This document shows positions 16,786 through 25,340 of a stretch of DNA of 64,000 nucleotides, piece by piece. Numbering within the stretch: the stretch's first letter is position 1; each line of letters opens with the position of its first letter. A model generated the notes under the pieces. That model was not told where the DNA came from. It saw only the letters and a list, made by a program, of their open reading frames with translations, and did not search any database. Position numbers and translations under genes: made by a program. The DNA comes from Streptomyces sp. S.PNR 29 (lineage in GTDB: Bacteria; Actinomycetota; Actinomycetes; Streptomycetales; Streptomycetaceae), in the NCBI RefSeq assembly GCF_030386795.1, contig NZ_JANUQM010000003.1, forward strand, positions 1 through 64,000, given 5' to 3'.

Positions 16786-17345
16786 CCGAGCCCGTGACTG
16801 CCGTACTGCGCGAGATGCGCTGGTGGGACATCGACCCCGTCCTGGAGCTGGAGCGTGACCTCTTCCCCGAGGACGCCTGGTCGCGGGGCATGTTCTGGTC
16901 CGAACTGGCCCATGCGCGCGGACCGGAGGCGACCCGTCGCTACCTGGTCGCCGAGGAGAACGACCGGATCGTCGGATACGCGGGCCTCGCCACCTCCGGC
17001 ACGGCGTCGGACAGCGGCTCCGCCGCGGGAGCCGACATCCAGACCATCGCCGTCGCCCGCGACCACTGGGGCACCGGCCTCGGCGGGCGGCTGCTGACCG
17101 AGCTGCTGAAGGCCGCCACCGCCTTCGAGTGCGCCGAGGTGATGCTGGAGTGCCGGGTCGACAACGTCCGCGCCCAGAAGCTCTACGAGCGCTTCGGCTT
17201 CGAACCCATCGGCTTCCGGCGCGGCTACTACCAGCCGGGGAACGTGGACGCCCTGGTGATGCGGCTGACCATGACCCCGGGCAGCGGCTCCGCCGAGGGC
17301 GCCGCTTCCCCGAACGACGTACAAGGAACCGAGATCCATGGCTGA
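16782..17345 (+). CDS. rimI: Ribosomal-protein-alanine N-acetyltransferase RimI
   Basis: A 187-residue GNAT acetyltransferase. The start is the GTG at 16782 that overlaps the tsaB stop (GTGA). The acetyl-CoA loop is [16 protein letters not shown], preceded by the strand IQTIAVA and followed by [29 protein letters not shown], the RimI signature with N and Y. RimI acetylates the N-terminus of ribosomal protein S18 in E. coli and is commonly placed between tsaB and tsaD. A ~25-residue Gly/Ser/Ala tail extends beyond the usual fold, and its last 8 bp overlap tsaD. Confidence 0.94.
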   Translation: MTEPVTAVLREMRWWDIDPVLELERDLFPEDAWSRGMFWSELAHARGPEATRRYLVAEENDRIVGYAGLATSGTASDSGSAAGADIQTIAVARDHWGTGLGGRLLTELLKAATAFECAEVMLECRVDNVRAQKLYERFGFEPIGFRRGYYQPGNVDALVMRLTMTPGSGSAEGAASPNDVQGTEIHG

Positions 17346-18423
17346 CGAACCCCTGGTCCTGGGGATTGAGACCTCCTGCGACGAGACCGGCGTCGGCATC
17401 GTCCGCGGCACCACCCTGCTGGCCGACGCCATCGCGTCCAGCGTGGACGAGCACGCCCGCTTCGGCGGCGTCGTGCCCGAGGTGGCCAGCCGGGCGCACC
17501 TGGAGGCGATGGTGCCGACCATCGACCGCGCGCTGAAGGAGGCGGGGGTGAGCGCCAGGGACCTGGACGGCATCGCCGTCACCGCCGGTCCCGGTCTCGC
17601 CGGTGCCCTGCTGGTCGGCGTCTCGGCGGCGAAGACGTACGCCTACGCCCTCGGCAAGCCCCTCTACGGCGTCAACCACCTCGCCTCCCACATCTGCGTC
17701 GACCAGCTGGAGCACGGCGCGCTGCCGGAGCCGACGATGGCGCTGCTGGTGAGCGGAGGGCACTCCTCCCTGCTGCTGTCGACGGACATCACCTCGGACG
17801 TCCGCCCGATGGGCGCCACCATCGACGACGCGGCCGGTGAGGCCTTCGACAAGATCGCCCGGGTGCTGAACCTCGGCTTCCCCGGCGGTCCGGTCATCGA
17901 CCGGTACGCGCGCGAGGGCGACCCGGACGCGATCGCGTTCCCGCGCGGCCTGACCGGCCCGCGCGACCCGGCCTACGACTTCTCCTTCTCCGGCCTGAAG
18001 ACGGCCGTCGCCCGCTGGATCGAGGCCAAGCGGGCCGCGGGGGAGGAGGTCCCGGTGCGCGACGTGGCGGCCTCCTTCCAGGAGGCGGTCGTGGACGTGC
18101 TGACCCGCAAGGCCCTGCGGGCCTGCAAGGACGAGGGCGTCGACCACCTGATGATCGGCGGCGGTGTCGCGGCCAACTCCCGGCTGCGCGCGCTGGCGCA
18201 GGAGCGGTGCGAGGCGGCCGGGATCCGGCTCAGGGTGCCGCGCCCGAAACTGTGCACGGACAACGGGGCGATGGTGGCCGCGCTCGGCGCCGAGATGGTC
18301 GCCCGCGACCGGCCGGCGTCCGGCTGGGACCTGTCCGCGGACTCCTCGCTGCCGGTGACGCAGCCGCACGTTCCGGGCCACGGCCATGTGCACGAGGCCG
18401 GCAAGGAGAACCTGTACTCGTGA
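17338..18423 (+). CDS. tsaD: tRNA N6-adenosine threonylcarbamoyltransferase TsaD
   Basis: A 361-residue enzyme (Kae1/Qri7 family) that transfers the threonylcarbamoyl group to A37 of ANN-decoding tRNAs. The metal-binding HLASHICVD (HxxxH) motif is near residue 115; [58 protein letters not shown] and [13 protein letters not shown] are all family hallmarks. Length is normal. The start overlaps rimI by 8 bp and its TGA overlaps the next GTG. Confidence 0.97.
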   Translation: MADEPLVLGIETSCDETGVGIVRGTTLLADAIASSVDEHARFGGVVPEVASRAHLEAMVPTIDRALKEAGVSARDLDGIAVTAGPGLAGALLVGVSAAKTYAYALGKPLYGVNHLASHICVDQLEHGALPEPTMALLVSGGHSSLLLSTDITSDVRPMGATIDDAAGEAFDKIARVLNLGFPGGPVIDRYAREGDPDAIAFPRGLTGPRDPAYDFSFSGLKTAVARWIEAKRAAGEEVPVRDVAASFQEAVVDVLTRKALRACKDEGVDHLMIGGGVAANSRLRALAQERCEAAGIRLRVPRPKLCTDNGAMVAALGAEMVARDRPASGWDLSADSSLPVTQPHVPGHGHVHEAGKENLYS

Positions 18424-18677
18424 CGGTCGCGTTGATGTGGGAGGCGCGGGCGGTGCCCGGACGCGGGGAGGACCTGCTGGCCTGGGTCCGCGCACAGGGC
18501 CTGCCCCGGGAACCGCTGCGCCGGGAGACCTTCCGCGCCCCCCAGGACCGCGTCCTGGTCATCACCTGGTGGGACGCCGACCACGACGCCGCGCTGCCCG
18601 AACTCCCCGAGCCGGACGGGGAGTTGGTCACGCGGGCGGTGCATCGGTGGCGGTTCGAGTCGGTGGGCGCCGACTGA
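18420..18677 (+). CDS. Small hypothetical protein coupled to tsaD
   Basis: An 85-residue frame whose GTG overlaps the tsaD stop (GTGA), so it is translated with tsaD. The sequence ([30 protein letters not shown]) looks like a compact alpha-beta fold, possibly of the dimeric alpha+beta-barrel type (ABM/Dabb-like), but the similarity is weak. There is no signal or membrane helix. Its last 50 bp overlap the convergent membrane-protein gene. Function unknown. Confidence 0.7.
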   Translation: MTVALMWEARAVPGRGEDLLAWVRAQGLPREPLRRETFRAPQDRVLVITWWDADHDAALPELPEPDGELVTRAVHRWRFESVGAD

Positions 18678-19164
18678 CCGAGAGCTCCCACGGCTCCTCC
18701 GGGAGGTGGCCCCGCCACACCAGCCGGCCGTGCCGGCGCTCCCAGCGGGCGCACACCACGGCCCGCCCCAGCCACGCCAGCGCCGGCCACAGCGGGAACA
18801 CGGCCATCCACGAGTCCCACAGGAGGGCCAGGGGCAACGTCATGGCCACGCACGCGGCGAAGAGCCGCAGGCCGATCGGGTGGCGGCGCAGCGAGTCGCC
18901 GGTGGGCAGCGCCGCGTCCGTGTCCTCCACGGGGACCGCCGCCTCGAACTGCTTCACCCCGCTGAACCACTTGAGGCGGGACGACCTGAGGAGCGTGTAC
19001 ACCGCCAGGAAGGCGAGCGCGAGACCGGCGAGCAGCGCCAGCCCGCTCGGCCTCACCGGCGAGAAGCCACGGACGCTCACCATCACGGCCACGTTGACGG
19101 CCGATGCGGCGAGCGCCGAGAAGACGTCCCTCAGTTCGTCGTGGACGTACCTGACCATGGCCAT
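18628..19164 (-). CDS. Hypothetical four-helix membrane protein
   Basis: A 178-residue protein with hydrophobic segments near residues 14-32 (SALAASAVNVAVMVSV), 42-60 (LALLAGLALAFLAVYTLL), 100-117 (LRLFAACVAMTLPLALLW) and 121-138 (AVFPLWPALAWLGRAVV), and a basic Trp/Arg-rich C-terminal tail (WERRHGRLVWRGHLPEEPW). No enzyme motif is visible. Its 3' end overlaps the small tsaD-linked gene by 50 bp in antisense. It lies 28 bp downstream of the GH3 gene on the same strand and may be co-transcribed with it. Function unknown. Confidence 0.7.
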   Translation of the reverse strand: MAMVRYVHDELRDVFSALAASAVNVAVMVSVRGFSPVRPSGLALLAGLALAFLAVYTLLRSSRLKWFSGVKQFEAAVPVEDTDAALPTGDSLRRHPIGLRLFAACVAMTLPLALLWDSWMAVFPLWPALAWLGRAVVCARWERRHGRLVWRGHLPEEPWELSVSRRPPTRTATDAPPA

Positions 19165-19192
19165 CGCATCCCCCCGTCCCCGGCACGGAGGG

Positions 19193-21502
19193 TCAGGCCG
19201 CCCGGGACACCTCCGCCTCGCACCTCAGCCGCCGGCCGGGGCCGAGCACCCGCAGCGGGCCCGTCAGCGTCAGGTGTGCCGTGTGGCGTACGTCCGCGCT
19301 GGATGCTCCCAACCGTAGTTCCAGGGCACCGGGTTCGACCACCCGCCGGCCCGAGCGGTCGGTGAACGCCGACAGGTCCGGGTGGAAGCGGAAGGTCACC
19401 CGCCGCGCCTCGCCCGCCGCCAGCTCCACCCGCTGGTAGCCGATCAGCCGGACGTCCGGACGCGTCACCGAGGCCACCGGGTCGTGCAGGTACAGCTGGA
19501 CGACCTCCGTGCCCTCGCGGTCGCCCGTGTTGCGGACGGTGAGCGACACGTCGTACGAGCCGTCCGTGCCGATCTCCACCGGGCCGGCGCCGGCGAAGTC
19601 CTCCCAGGCGAACGTCGTGTACGAGCGGCCGTGGCCGAAGGGGTACAGCGGGGTCGGGTCGAGGTTGCTGACCTCGCCCGCGAGGCCGAGGGGCGGCTGG
19701 AGGTACGTCCAGGGCTGGCCGCCGGGGGTGTGCGGGACGCTCACCGGCAGCCTGCCCGAGGGGGTGACGCGGCCCGACAGCACTCCCGCCACCGCCGGGC
19801 CGCCCTCCTCCCCCGGGAAGAAGGCCTGGACGGCGGCGGCCAGGCGTCCGTGCCAGCGGCCGAGCGCGTACGGCCGTCCCGTCAGCAGCACCAGCACGAC
19901 CGGTACACCCGTCGCCACCAGCGCGTCCAGCAGTGCCCCCTGCACGCCGGGAAGCCTCAGGTCCGTCGCGTCACAGCCCTCGCCGGAGGTGCCCCGGCCG
20001 AACAGGCCCGCCCGGTCGCCGAGCACGGCCACGCACACGTCCGCCTCGGCCGTCCGGGCCACCGCGTCCTCGAAGCCGGTCCTGTCCGGGTCGTCCACCC
20101 CGCAGCCTTCCGCGAACGTGACCTTGGCGTCGGGCAGTTCGGTGCGCAGCGCCTCCAGCAGCGTCGGGATCTCGATGCCCGTCTCCACCTCGGGATGGCG
20201 GGGGAGCACATGGGACGGGAAGGAGTAGCAGCCCAGCATCGCCAGCGCGTCGGCCGCCCTCGGGCCCACCACCGCGATGCGGGTGTCGGGGGCGAGGGGG
20301 AGGATCCCGTCCGGGTTGTCCAGCAGGACCACCGACCGCTCGGCCAGGCGGCGGGCCAGAATCCGGTTCGCGGTCGAGTCCAGCTCGATCGACTCCGCGT
20401 GCTCCGGGGCCCAGTCCTCGTCGAGCAGGCCCAGTTCGCACTTCTGGAGCAGCACGCGGCGGGCCGCACGGTCGATCAGTTCCTCCGGGACGTCCCCGGC
20501 GCGTACCGCCTCCAGCAGCGGTTTCCCGTAGCACTTCAGCGTCGGCAGTTCGACGTCGATGCCGGCCGCGAGCGCCGCGTGCGCCGCCTCGGCCGGGGTG
20601 CCGGCGACCCGGTGCAGGCTCTCCAGGAACCCGATGCCGAAGTAGTCGGCGACCACCGTCCCCGTGAACCCCCACTCCTGACGCAGCAGATCGGTCAGCA
20701 GCCCGGGATCCGCGGACACGGGGACGCCGTCGGTCTCGGTGTACGCCGCCATCACCGAGCGCGCCCCGCCCTCGCGCAGCGCCATCTCGAACGGCGGCAG
20801 CGTCACATCGGCGAACTCCCGGACGCCCGCCCGCACCGGCGCCAGGTTGCGCGCGCCGGCCGAGGAGGCGTACCCGGCGAAGTGCTTCAGCGTGGCGATG
20901 ATCCCGGCCGACTCAAGGCCCCGCGTGTACGCGGCACCGATCGTGCCGACCAGATACGGGTCCTCGCCGATCGTCTCCTCCACACGCCCCCAGCGCGCGT
21001 CCCGTACGACGTCCAGGACGGGCGCGAAACCCTGGTGGACGCCGACCGAGCGCAGGTCGCGGCCGATGTGCCGGGCCATCTCCTCGACGAGCTCCGGGTC
21101 GAAGCTCGCACCCCAGGCGAGCGGCACCGGATAGGCCGTGGCCTTCCAGGCGGTGAAGCCGGCCAGGCACTCCTCGTGGGCGAGCGCCGGAATGCCGAAG
21201 CGGCCCGCCTCGGTGATACGGCGCTGGGCGCGCGCCAGTGCCTGCGCGCCCAGCGCCGGGTCCACCGGGGCCGTGCCGAAGGGGCGGGTGAGCTGGCCCA
21301 GGCCGTGGGTGATCAGCTCGTCCCAGTCGTAGTCGGTGGTCATCTCGCTCTGGAGCGGGGCGACTCCGTCGCCTTCCGTGTCGGCGCCCACCCACACGCC
21401 GTACAGCTGGGCGGTCTTCTCCTCCAGGGTCATCCGGGAGAGAAGGTCGTCGACGCGGTCGGCGGCGGGCAGGGCGGCGTCACGCCAGGGCGCGGTGGTC
21501 AT
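19193..21502 (-). CDS. GH3 beta-glucosidase / beta-xylosidase
   Basis: A 769-residue glycoside hydrolase family 3 protein without a signal peptide, so probably intracellular and acting on imported oligosaccharides. The ATG at 21502 follows AGGAG at a 4-nt spacing; the longer frame is rejected. The (beta/alpha)8 domain has RWGRVEETIGEDPYL, LKHFAGYASSAGARN and TGTVVADYFGIGFL, where Asp286 is the predicted nucleophile. The GH3 C-terminal domain (DTRIAVVGPRAADALAMLGCYS, LTGRPYALGRW) and an FnIII-like end (SLTVRNTGDREGTEVVQLYLHDP) follow. It diverges from the LacI regulator; CGAA/TTCG operators lie between them. Glucosidase versus xylosidase specificity cannot be settled from sequence alone; the neighbouring xylanase favours xylo-oligosaccharides. 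Confidence 0.92.
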   Translation of the reverse strand: MTTAPWRDAALPAADRVDDLLSRMTLEEKTAQLYGVWVGADTEGDGVAPLQSEMTTDYDWDELITHGLGQLTRPFGTAPVDPALGAQALARAQRRITEAGRFGIPALAHEECLAGFTAWKATAYPVPLAWGASFDPELVEEMARHIGRDLRSVGVHQGFAPVLDVVRDARWGRVEETIGEDPYLVGTIGAAYTRGLESAGIIATLKHFAGYASSAGARNLAPVRAGVREFADVTLPPFEMALREGGARSVMAAYTETDGVPVSADPGLLTDLLRQEWGFTGTVVADYFGIGFLESLHRVAGTPAEAAHAALAAGIDVELPTLKCYGKPLLEAVRAGDVPEELIDRAARRVLLQKCELGLLDEDWAPEHAESIELDSTANRILARRLAERSVVLLDNPDGILPLAPDTRIAVVGPRAADALAMLGCYSFPSHVLPRHPEVETGIEIPTLLEALRTELPDAKVTFAEGCGVDDPDRTGFEDAVARTAEADVCVAVLGDRAGLFGRGTSGEGCDATDLRLPGVQGALLDALVATGVPVVLVLLTGRPYALGRWHGRLAAAVQAFFPGEEGGPAVAGVLSGRVTPSGRLPVSVPHTPGGQPWTYLQPPLGLAGEVSNLDPTPLYPFGHGRSYTTFAWEDFAGAGPVEIGTDGSYDVSLTVRNTGDREGTEVVQLYLHDPVASVTRPDVRLIGYQRVELAAGEARRVTFRFHPDLSAFTDRSGRRVVEPGALELRLGASSADVRHTAHLTLTGPLRVLGPGRRLRCEAEVSRAA

Positions 21503-21547
21503 GAAACTCCTGTCGGGGTCGAACGGCTCGAAGCCGACCGCGTCTCG

Positions 21548-21580
21548 CGAATGTTTCGGTCCATAATTCGAATGTTCCGG
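21548..21580. promoter_or_regulatory. Paired CGAA-TGT-TTCG operators between GH3 and lacI-type gene
   Basis: CGAATGTTTCGG at 21548-21559 and CGAATGTTCCGG at 21569-21580 are direct repeats 21 bp apart (two helical turns). Each is an inverted repeat CGAA-N3-TTCG, the second with one mismatch. CGAA/TTCG palindromes are known operators of Streptomyces LacI-type xylan/xylosidase regulators. Confidence 0.65.
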
Positions 21581-21638
21581 GAACCTATGGCTCCGCGAGG
21601 ACTTCGTCAAGAGGTCCCGCAGGGATACGATCGCCGCC

Positions 21639-22688
21639 ATGACATCCCCGGAGCCCGCTGAAACCCGGACGCAAGGGCGCACCGCGCAGACCGCGACCCT
21701 CGCCGAGATCGCCCGCGAGGCCGGCGTGTCCGCGCCGACTGTTTCGAAAGTCCTCAACGGCCGTGCCGACGTCGCCCCGGCCACCAGGGCCCGCGTCGAG
21801 GAACTGCTGCGCGCCCACGGCTACCGGCGCCGCCGTGCCGAGGCGACCCGGTCACCGCTGATAGACCTGGTCTTCCACGAGCTGGAGAGCGCCTGGGCGA
21901 TGGAGGTCATCCGGGGCGTGGAGAACGTGGCACGGGACGCGGGGCTCAGTGTCGTGCTGAGCGAGAGCGCGGGACGGCTCACCCCCGGGCGGACCTGGGC
22001 CGACCAGGTCGCCGCCCGCCGCCCGCACGGCGTGATCCTCGTGCTGTCCGGCCTCGACGAGTCCCAGCGCGCCCTGCTGACCAGCCGCTCCATCCCGTTC
22101 GTCGTGATGGACCCGGCCGGCGACCCCGGCACCGACGTGCCGTCCATCGGCGCGACCAACTGGCAGGGCGGGCTCGCGGCCACCCGGCATCTGGTCGAAC
22201 TGGGGCACCGGAGGATCGGCGCGATCAGCGGGCCGCCGCAGATGATGGGCAGCCGCGCCCGCATCGACGGCTACCGGGCCGCCCTGGAGACGGCCGGGCT
22301 GCCGGCCGACCCCGGGCTGATCATGCCCGGCGACTTCCACCACGAGGCCGGCTACCGGCAGGGCCTCGCGCTGCTGCGCCGCCCGGACCGGCCGACCGCC
22401 GTCTTCGCCGGGAACGACCTGCAGGCGCTCGGGCTGTACGAGGCCGCGCGCGAGCTGGGACTGCGCATCCCGGAGGACGTGAGCGTGGTCGGGTTCGACG
22501 ATCTGCCGGTGGCCCGCTGGGTGGGGCCGCCGCTGACGACCGTACGGCAGCCGCTGACGGAGATGGCGGAGGCGGCGGCCAAGCTGGTCCTCGACCTGGG
22601 CCGCGAGGACGGCTCCCCGGTGGCGACCCGGGTGGAGCTGGCGACCAGCCTCGTGGTGCGCAGCAGCACGGCCGTGGCCGAAAGGTGA
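21639..22688 (+). CDS. LacI-family transcriptional regulator
   Basis: A 349-residue repressor with an N-terminal HTH (TLAEIAREAGVSAPTVSKVLNGRADVAPATRARVEELL, about 24-62) and a periplasmic-binding-protein-like sugar domain. The effector domain shows DLVFHELESAWAMEVIRGV, GATNWQGGLAATRHLVELGHRRIGAISGP, FAGNDLQALGLYEAARELGLRIPEDVSVVGFDDLPVARWV and TTVRQPL, all standard LacI/PurR blocks. It diverges from the GH3 gene and is followed by the GH10 xylanase. The shared CGAA/TTCG sites make it the likely regulator of all three. Its activity resembles Streptomyces XlnR/BxlR-type repressors, but the inducer is not known. Confidence 0.92.
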   Translation: MTSPEPAETRTQGRTAQTATLAEIAREAGVSAPTVSKVLNGRADVAPATRARVEELLRAHGYRRRRAEATRSPLIDLVFHELESAWAMEVIRGVENVARDAGLSVVLSESAGRLTPGRTWADQVAARRPHGVILVLSGLDESQRALLTSRSIPFVVMDPAGDPGTDVPSIGATNWQGGLAATRHLVELGHRRIGAISGPPQMMGSRARIDGYRAALETAGLPADPGLIMPGDFHHEAGYRQGLALLRRPDRPTAVFAGNDLQALGLYEAARELGLRIPEDVSVVGFDDLPVARWVGPPLTTVRQPLTEMAEAAAKLVLDLGREDGSPVATRVELATSLVVRSSTAVAER

Positions 22689-22746
22689 CCTGTTGACGGG
22701 TGGGGTGCTCGGTCCCACACTCCTCCGAAGTCTATCGGTTGCACGA

Positions 22747-22759
22747 CCGAAACTTTCGG
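22747..22759. promoter_or_regulatory. CCGAAA-C-TTTCGG operator before the xylanase gene
   Basis: A perfect 6-bp-arm inverted repeat ends 13 bp before the ATG at 22773. The CGAAA-N-TTTCG palindrome is the element described in promoters of Streptomyces xylanase genes and bound by LacI-type repressors. Its position between promoter and start fits repression. Confidence 0.75.
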
Positions 22760-22772
22760 AGACATTCCCACC

Positions 22773-24137
22773 ATGAGAACCTCCAGATCCTCGTTCCGTG
22801 CACGCCTCGCCGCTTTCCTCACGTCAGCGGCCACCACCGGCGTCCTGCTGGCCGCAGGCGCCCCCGCCGCCCACGCCGCCGACACCCCGCTGCGCGACCT
22901 CGCCGCCGCCAAGGGCAAGGTCATCGGCACGGCGGTCACCGGCTCCAAGCTCACCGGCACCTACGGCGACACAGCGGGGCGGGAGTTCAACGCGCTCACG
23001 CCCGGCAACGCCATGAAGTGGGGGTCGGTCGAGCCGGCCCGGGGCACCTTCGACTGGGCCGAGGCCGACCGGATCGTCGACTTCGCCGAGGCCCACGGGC
23101 AGCAGGTGCGCGGCCACACCCTGGTCTGGCACAGCCAGAACCCGGGCTGGCTGACGAACGGCACCTGGACCTCCGCCCAGCTGAGCCGGCTGCTGAACGA
23201 CCACATCGCCACCGAGGTCGGCCGCTACAAGGGCCGGCTGGCCGCCTGGGACGTGGTGAACGAGCCGTTCAACGAGGACGGCACCTACCGCGAGACCCTC
23301 TGGTACAACGGCCTCGGCGCCGACTACATCGCCCAGGCCCTGACCGCCGCCCGCGCCGCCGACCCGAGCGCGAAGCTCTACATCAACGACTACAACGTCG
23401 AGGGGGTGGGCGCGAAGAGCACGGCTCTGTACAACCTGGTCAAGTCCCTCAAGGAGCGCGGGGTCCCGATCGACGGCGTCGGCCTCCAGGCCCACCTGAT
23501 CCTCGGTCAGGTGCCGTCGACCCTGCAGCAGAACATCCAGCGCTTCGCCGACCTGGGCGTCGACGTGGCGATCACCGAGCTGGACATCCGGATGCAGCTG
23601 CCGGCGACCGAGGCGAAGCTGGCCCAGCAGGCCGCCGAGTACAAGGCGGTCATGAACGCCTGCCTCGCCGTCTCCCGCTGCGTCGGCGTCACCGTCTGGG
23701 GCTTCACGGACTCCGACTCCTGGATCCCGGACACCTTCCCCGGCCAGGGCGCGGCGACCCCGTACGACGAGAACTACGCGCCGAAACCGGCGTACCACGC
23801 GATCGCCGAGGCGCTCGGCGGCACGACCACACCGCCGCCCACGGGCGCCTGCACGGCGACGTACAGCGTCACCGGTCAGTGGGACAACGGCTTCACGGGC
23901 CAGGTGCGGATCAGCTGCTCCGGGGCCTCACTGACCTCCTGGAAGGCGAGCTGGACCTTCGGCGCGGGCCAGCGGATCAGCCAGGCCTGGAACGCGAGCT
24001 GCACCCAGTCGGGGGCGGCGGTCAGCTGCTCCAACGCCTCCTACAACGGGTCGGTGCCGGACGGCGGTTCGGTGACGTTCGGGTTCAACGCCTCCTGGAG
24101 CGGGAGCAATCCCGTGCCCACGGTCACCCTGGGGTGA
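22773..24137 (+). CDS. Secreted GH10 endo-1,4-beta-xylanase with CBM2
   Basis: A 454-residue secreted enzyme that cleaves xylan backbones. A Sec signal peptide ends near AAHA|AD (residue ~36). The GH10 barrel contains HTLVWHSQNPGWL, WDVVNEPFNEDG with acid/base Glu164, INDYNVEG, and VAITELDIRM with nucleophile Glu269. A short TTTPPPTG linker leads to a C-terminal CBM2 (CTATYSVTGQWDNGFTGQVRI, SWTFGAGQRISQAWNASCTQSGAAVSCSN) with its terminal cysteines, which binds cellulose/xylan. The CCGAAACTTTCGG operator overlaps the leader, and the LacI gene is immediately upstream. Confidence 0.95.
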   Translation: MRTSRSSFRARLAAFLTSAATTGVLLAAGAPAAHAADTPLRDLAAAKGKVIGTAVTGSKLTGTYGDTAGREFNALTPGNAMKWGSVEPARGTFDWAEADRIVDFAEAHGQQVRGHTLVWHSQNPGWLTNGTWTSAQLSRLLNDHIATEVGRYKGRLAAWDVVNEPFNEDGTYRETLWYNGLGADYIAQALTAARAADPSAKLYINDYNVEGVGAKSTALYNLVKSLKERGVPIDGVGLQAHLILGQVPSTLQQNIQRFADLGVDVAITELDIRMQLPATEAKLAQQAAEYKAVMNACLAVSRCVGVTVWGFTDSDSWIPDTFPGQGAATPYDENYAPKPAYHAIAEALGGTTTPPPTGACTATYSVTGQWDNGFTGQVRISCSGASLTSWKASWTFGAGQRISQAWNASCTQSGAAVSCSNASYNGSVPDGGSVTFGFNASWSGSNPVPTVTLG

Positions 24138-24221
24138 GGACGACCCGGGAAATCTGAGAATCTCCGAAGAAACACGGCCCCACGTCCCTGCTCGTCATAA
24201 TTCGGACTTACGTTCCTCGTC

Positions 24222-25271
24222 GTGACGGCAGACGACGACATCGGGGGCAGACGCATGGGCCGGCGGTCATGGGTGCTGAAGGCCGCCGGCCTCACCCTGG
24301 CGGGTGCGCTGCTGCTGGGAGCCGCCGCGGCGGGCTGGGCCTACTGGCACCTGAACGACAACATCAAGAGCGTCGACATCGACAGCGCGCTCGGCGACGA
24401 CCGTCCCGCGCAGCCGGTGACGGCACCGTCCCCCTCGACGTCCGCCACCACCTCCCCGCCGCCCACCGGCGCCCTGAACATCCTGGTCCTCGGCTCGGAC
24501 TCGCGCAGCGGCAAGGAGAACCGGGAACTCGGCGGCGGAGACAGCTCCGGCGCCCGCTCCGACACGGCGATGGTCGTCCACCTCGACGCCGGCCGCACCA
24601 GCGCCACCGTGGTCAGCGTCCCGCGCGACACGCTCGTCACCCGCCCCTCCTGCCCGCTGACGTCCGGCGGTTCCACGACGGTGGCGTACAACGCCATGTT
24701 CAACAGCGCGTACGCGGTGGGCGGGCCGGTGTGCGCGGTCAAGACCGTCGAGTCGATCACGAACGTCCGCATGGACCACTACATCGAGGTCGACTTCGCC
24801 GGCTTCGCGAAGCTGGTCGACGCGCTCGGCGGGGTCACCGTCACCACCGACGAGAACATCGACGACGAGGACAGCCACCTGAAGCTGAAGGCCGGCACCC
24901 ACCACCTCGACGGCACCGAGGCCCTGGCCCTGGCCCGCACCCGGCACGGCGTGGGCGACGGCAGCGACCTCGGCCGGATAAAGCTCCAGCAGAAGCTGGT
25001 GAAGGCGCTGCTGGAGCAGATCGCCTCGACCGACCTGCTCACCGACCCCGCCCGGCTGTACCGGGTCGCGGACGCGGTCACCGGCAGCCTCACCACCGAT
25101 ACGGGCCTGGACTCGCTGAGCGAGCTGACGCGCCTCGGCCAGAGCCTGACGGGCCTCACGGCGGACCGTGTGAAGACCGTGACGATGCCGGTCCTGCCGG
25201 CCCCCTCGAACGCCAACCGCGTGGTGGCGAAGGAGCCGGCGGCCGAGAAGTTGTGGGCTTCGCTGCGCTGA
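24222..25271 (+). CDS. LytR-CpsA-Psr (LCP) family glycopolymer ligase
   Basis: A 349-residue membrane protein from GTG at 24222: short cytoplasmic end, one helix (AGLTLAGALLLGAAAAGWAYW), a Pro/Ser/Thr linker, then an extracytoplasmic LCP domain. Family blocks are NILVLGSDSRSG, RSDTAMVVHLD, ATVVSVPRDTLV with the catalytic Arg, VDFAGFAKLVDALGGVTV and LDGTEALALARTRHGVGDGSDLGRIKLQQ. LCP proteins attach undecaprenyl-linked polymers such as teichoic acids to peptidoglycan. It begins 84 bp after the xylanase, but a shared transcript is not evident. Confidence 0.93.
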   Translation: MTADDDIGGRRMGRRSWVLKAAGLTLAGALLLGAAAAGWAYWHLNDNIKSVDIDSALGDDRPAQPVTAPSPSTSATTSPPPTGALNILVLGSDSRSGKENRELGGGDSSGARSDTAMVVHLDAGRTSATVVSVPRDTLVTRPSCPLTSGGSTTVAYNAMFNSAYAVGGPVCAVKTVESITNVRMDHYIEVDFAGFAKLVDALGGVTVTTDENIDDEDSHLKLKAGTHHLDGTEALALARTRHGVGDGSDLGRIKLQQKLVKALLEQIASTDLLTDPARLYRVADAVTGSLTTDTGLDSLSELTRLGQSLTGLTADRVKTVTMPVLPAPSNANRVVAKEPAAEKLWASLR

Positions 25272-25340
25272 CGGCCACAACCACCGCGCACGGCGACGAG
25301 TCTTTTGGGGTGACTGTGTCGCTGATGAGGGGGTTTTCCT

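Noticed and set aside
16128..17345. Fused TsaB-RimI reading frame
   Set aside because: The frame upstream of 16782 is out of phase with TsaB; the rimI GTG overlaps the tsaB stop, so they are separate genes.
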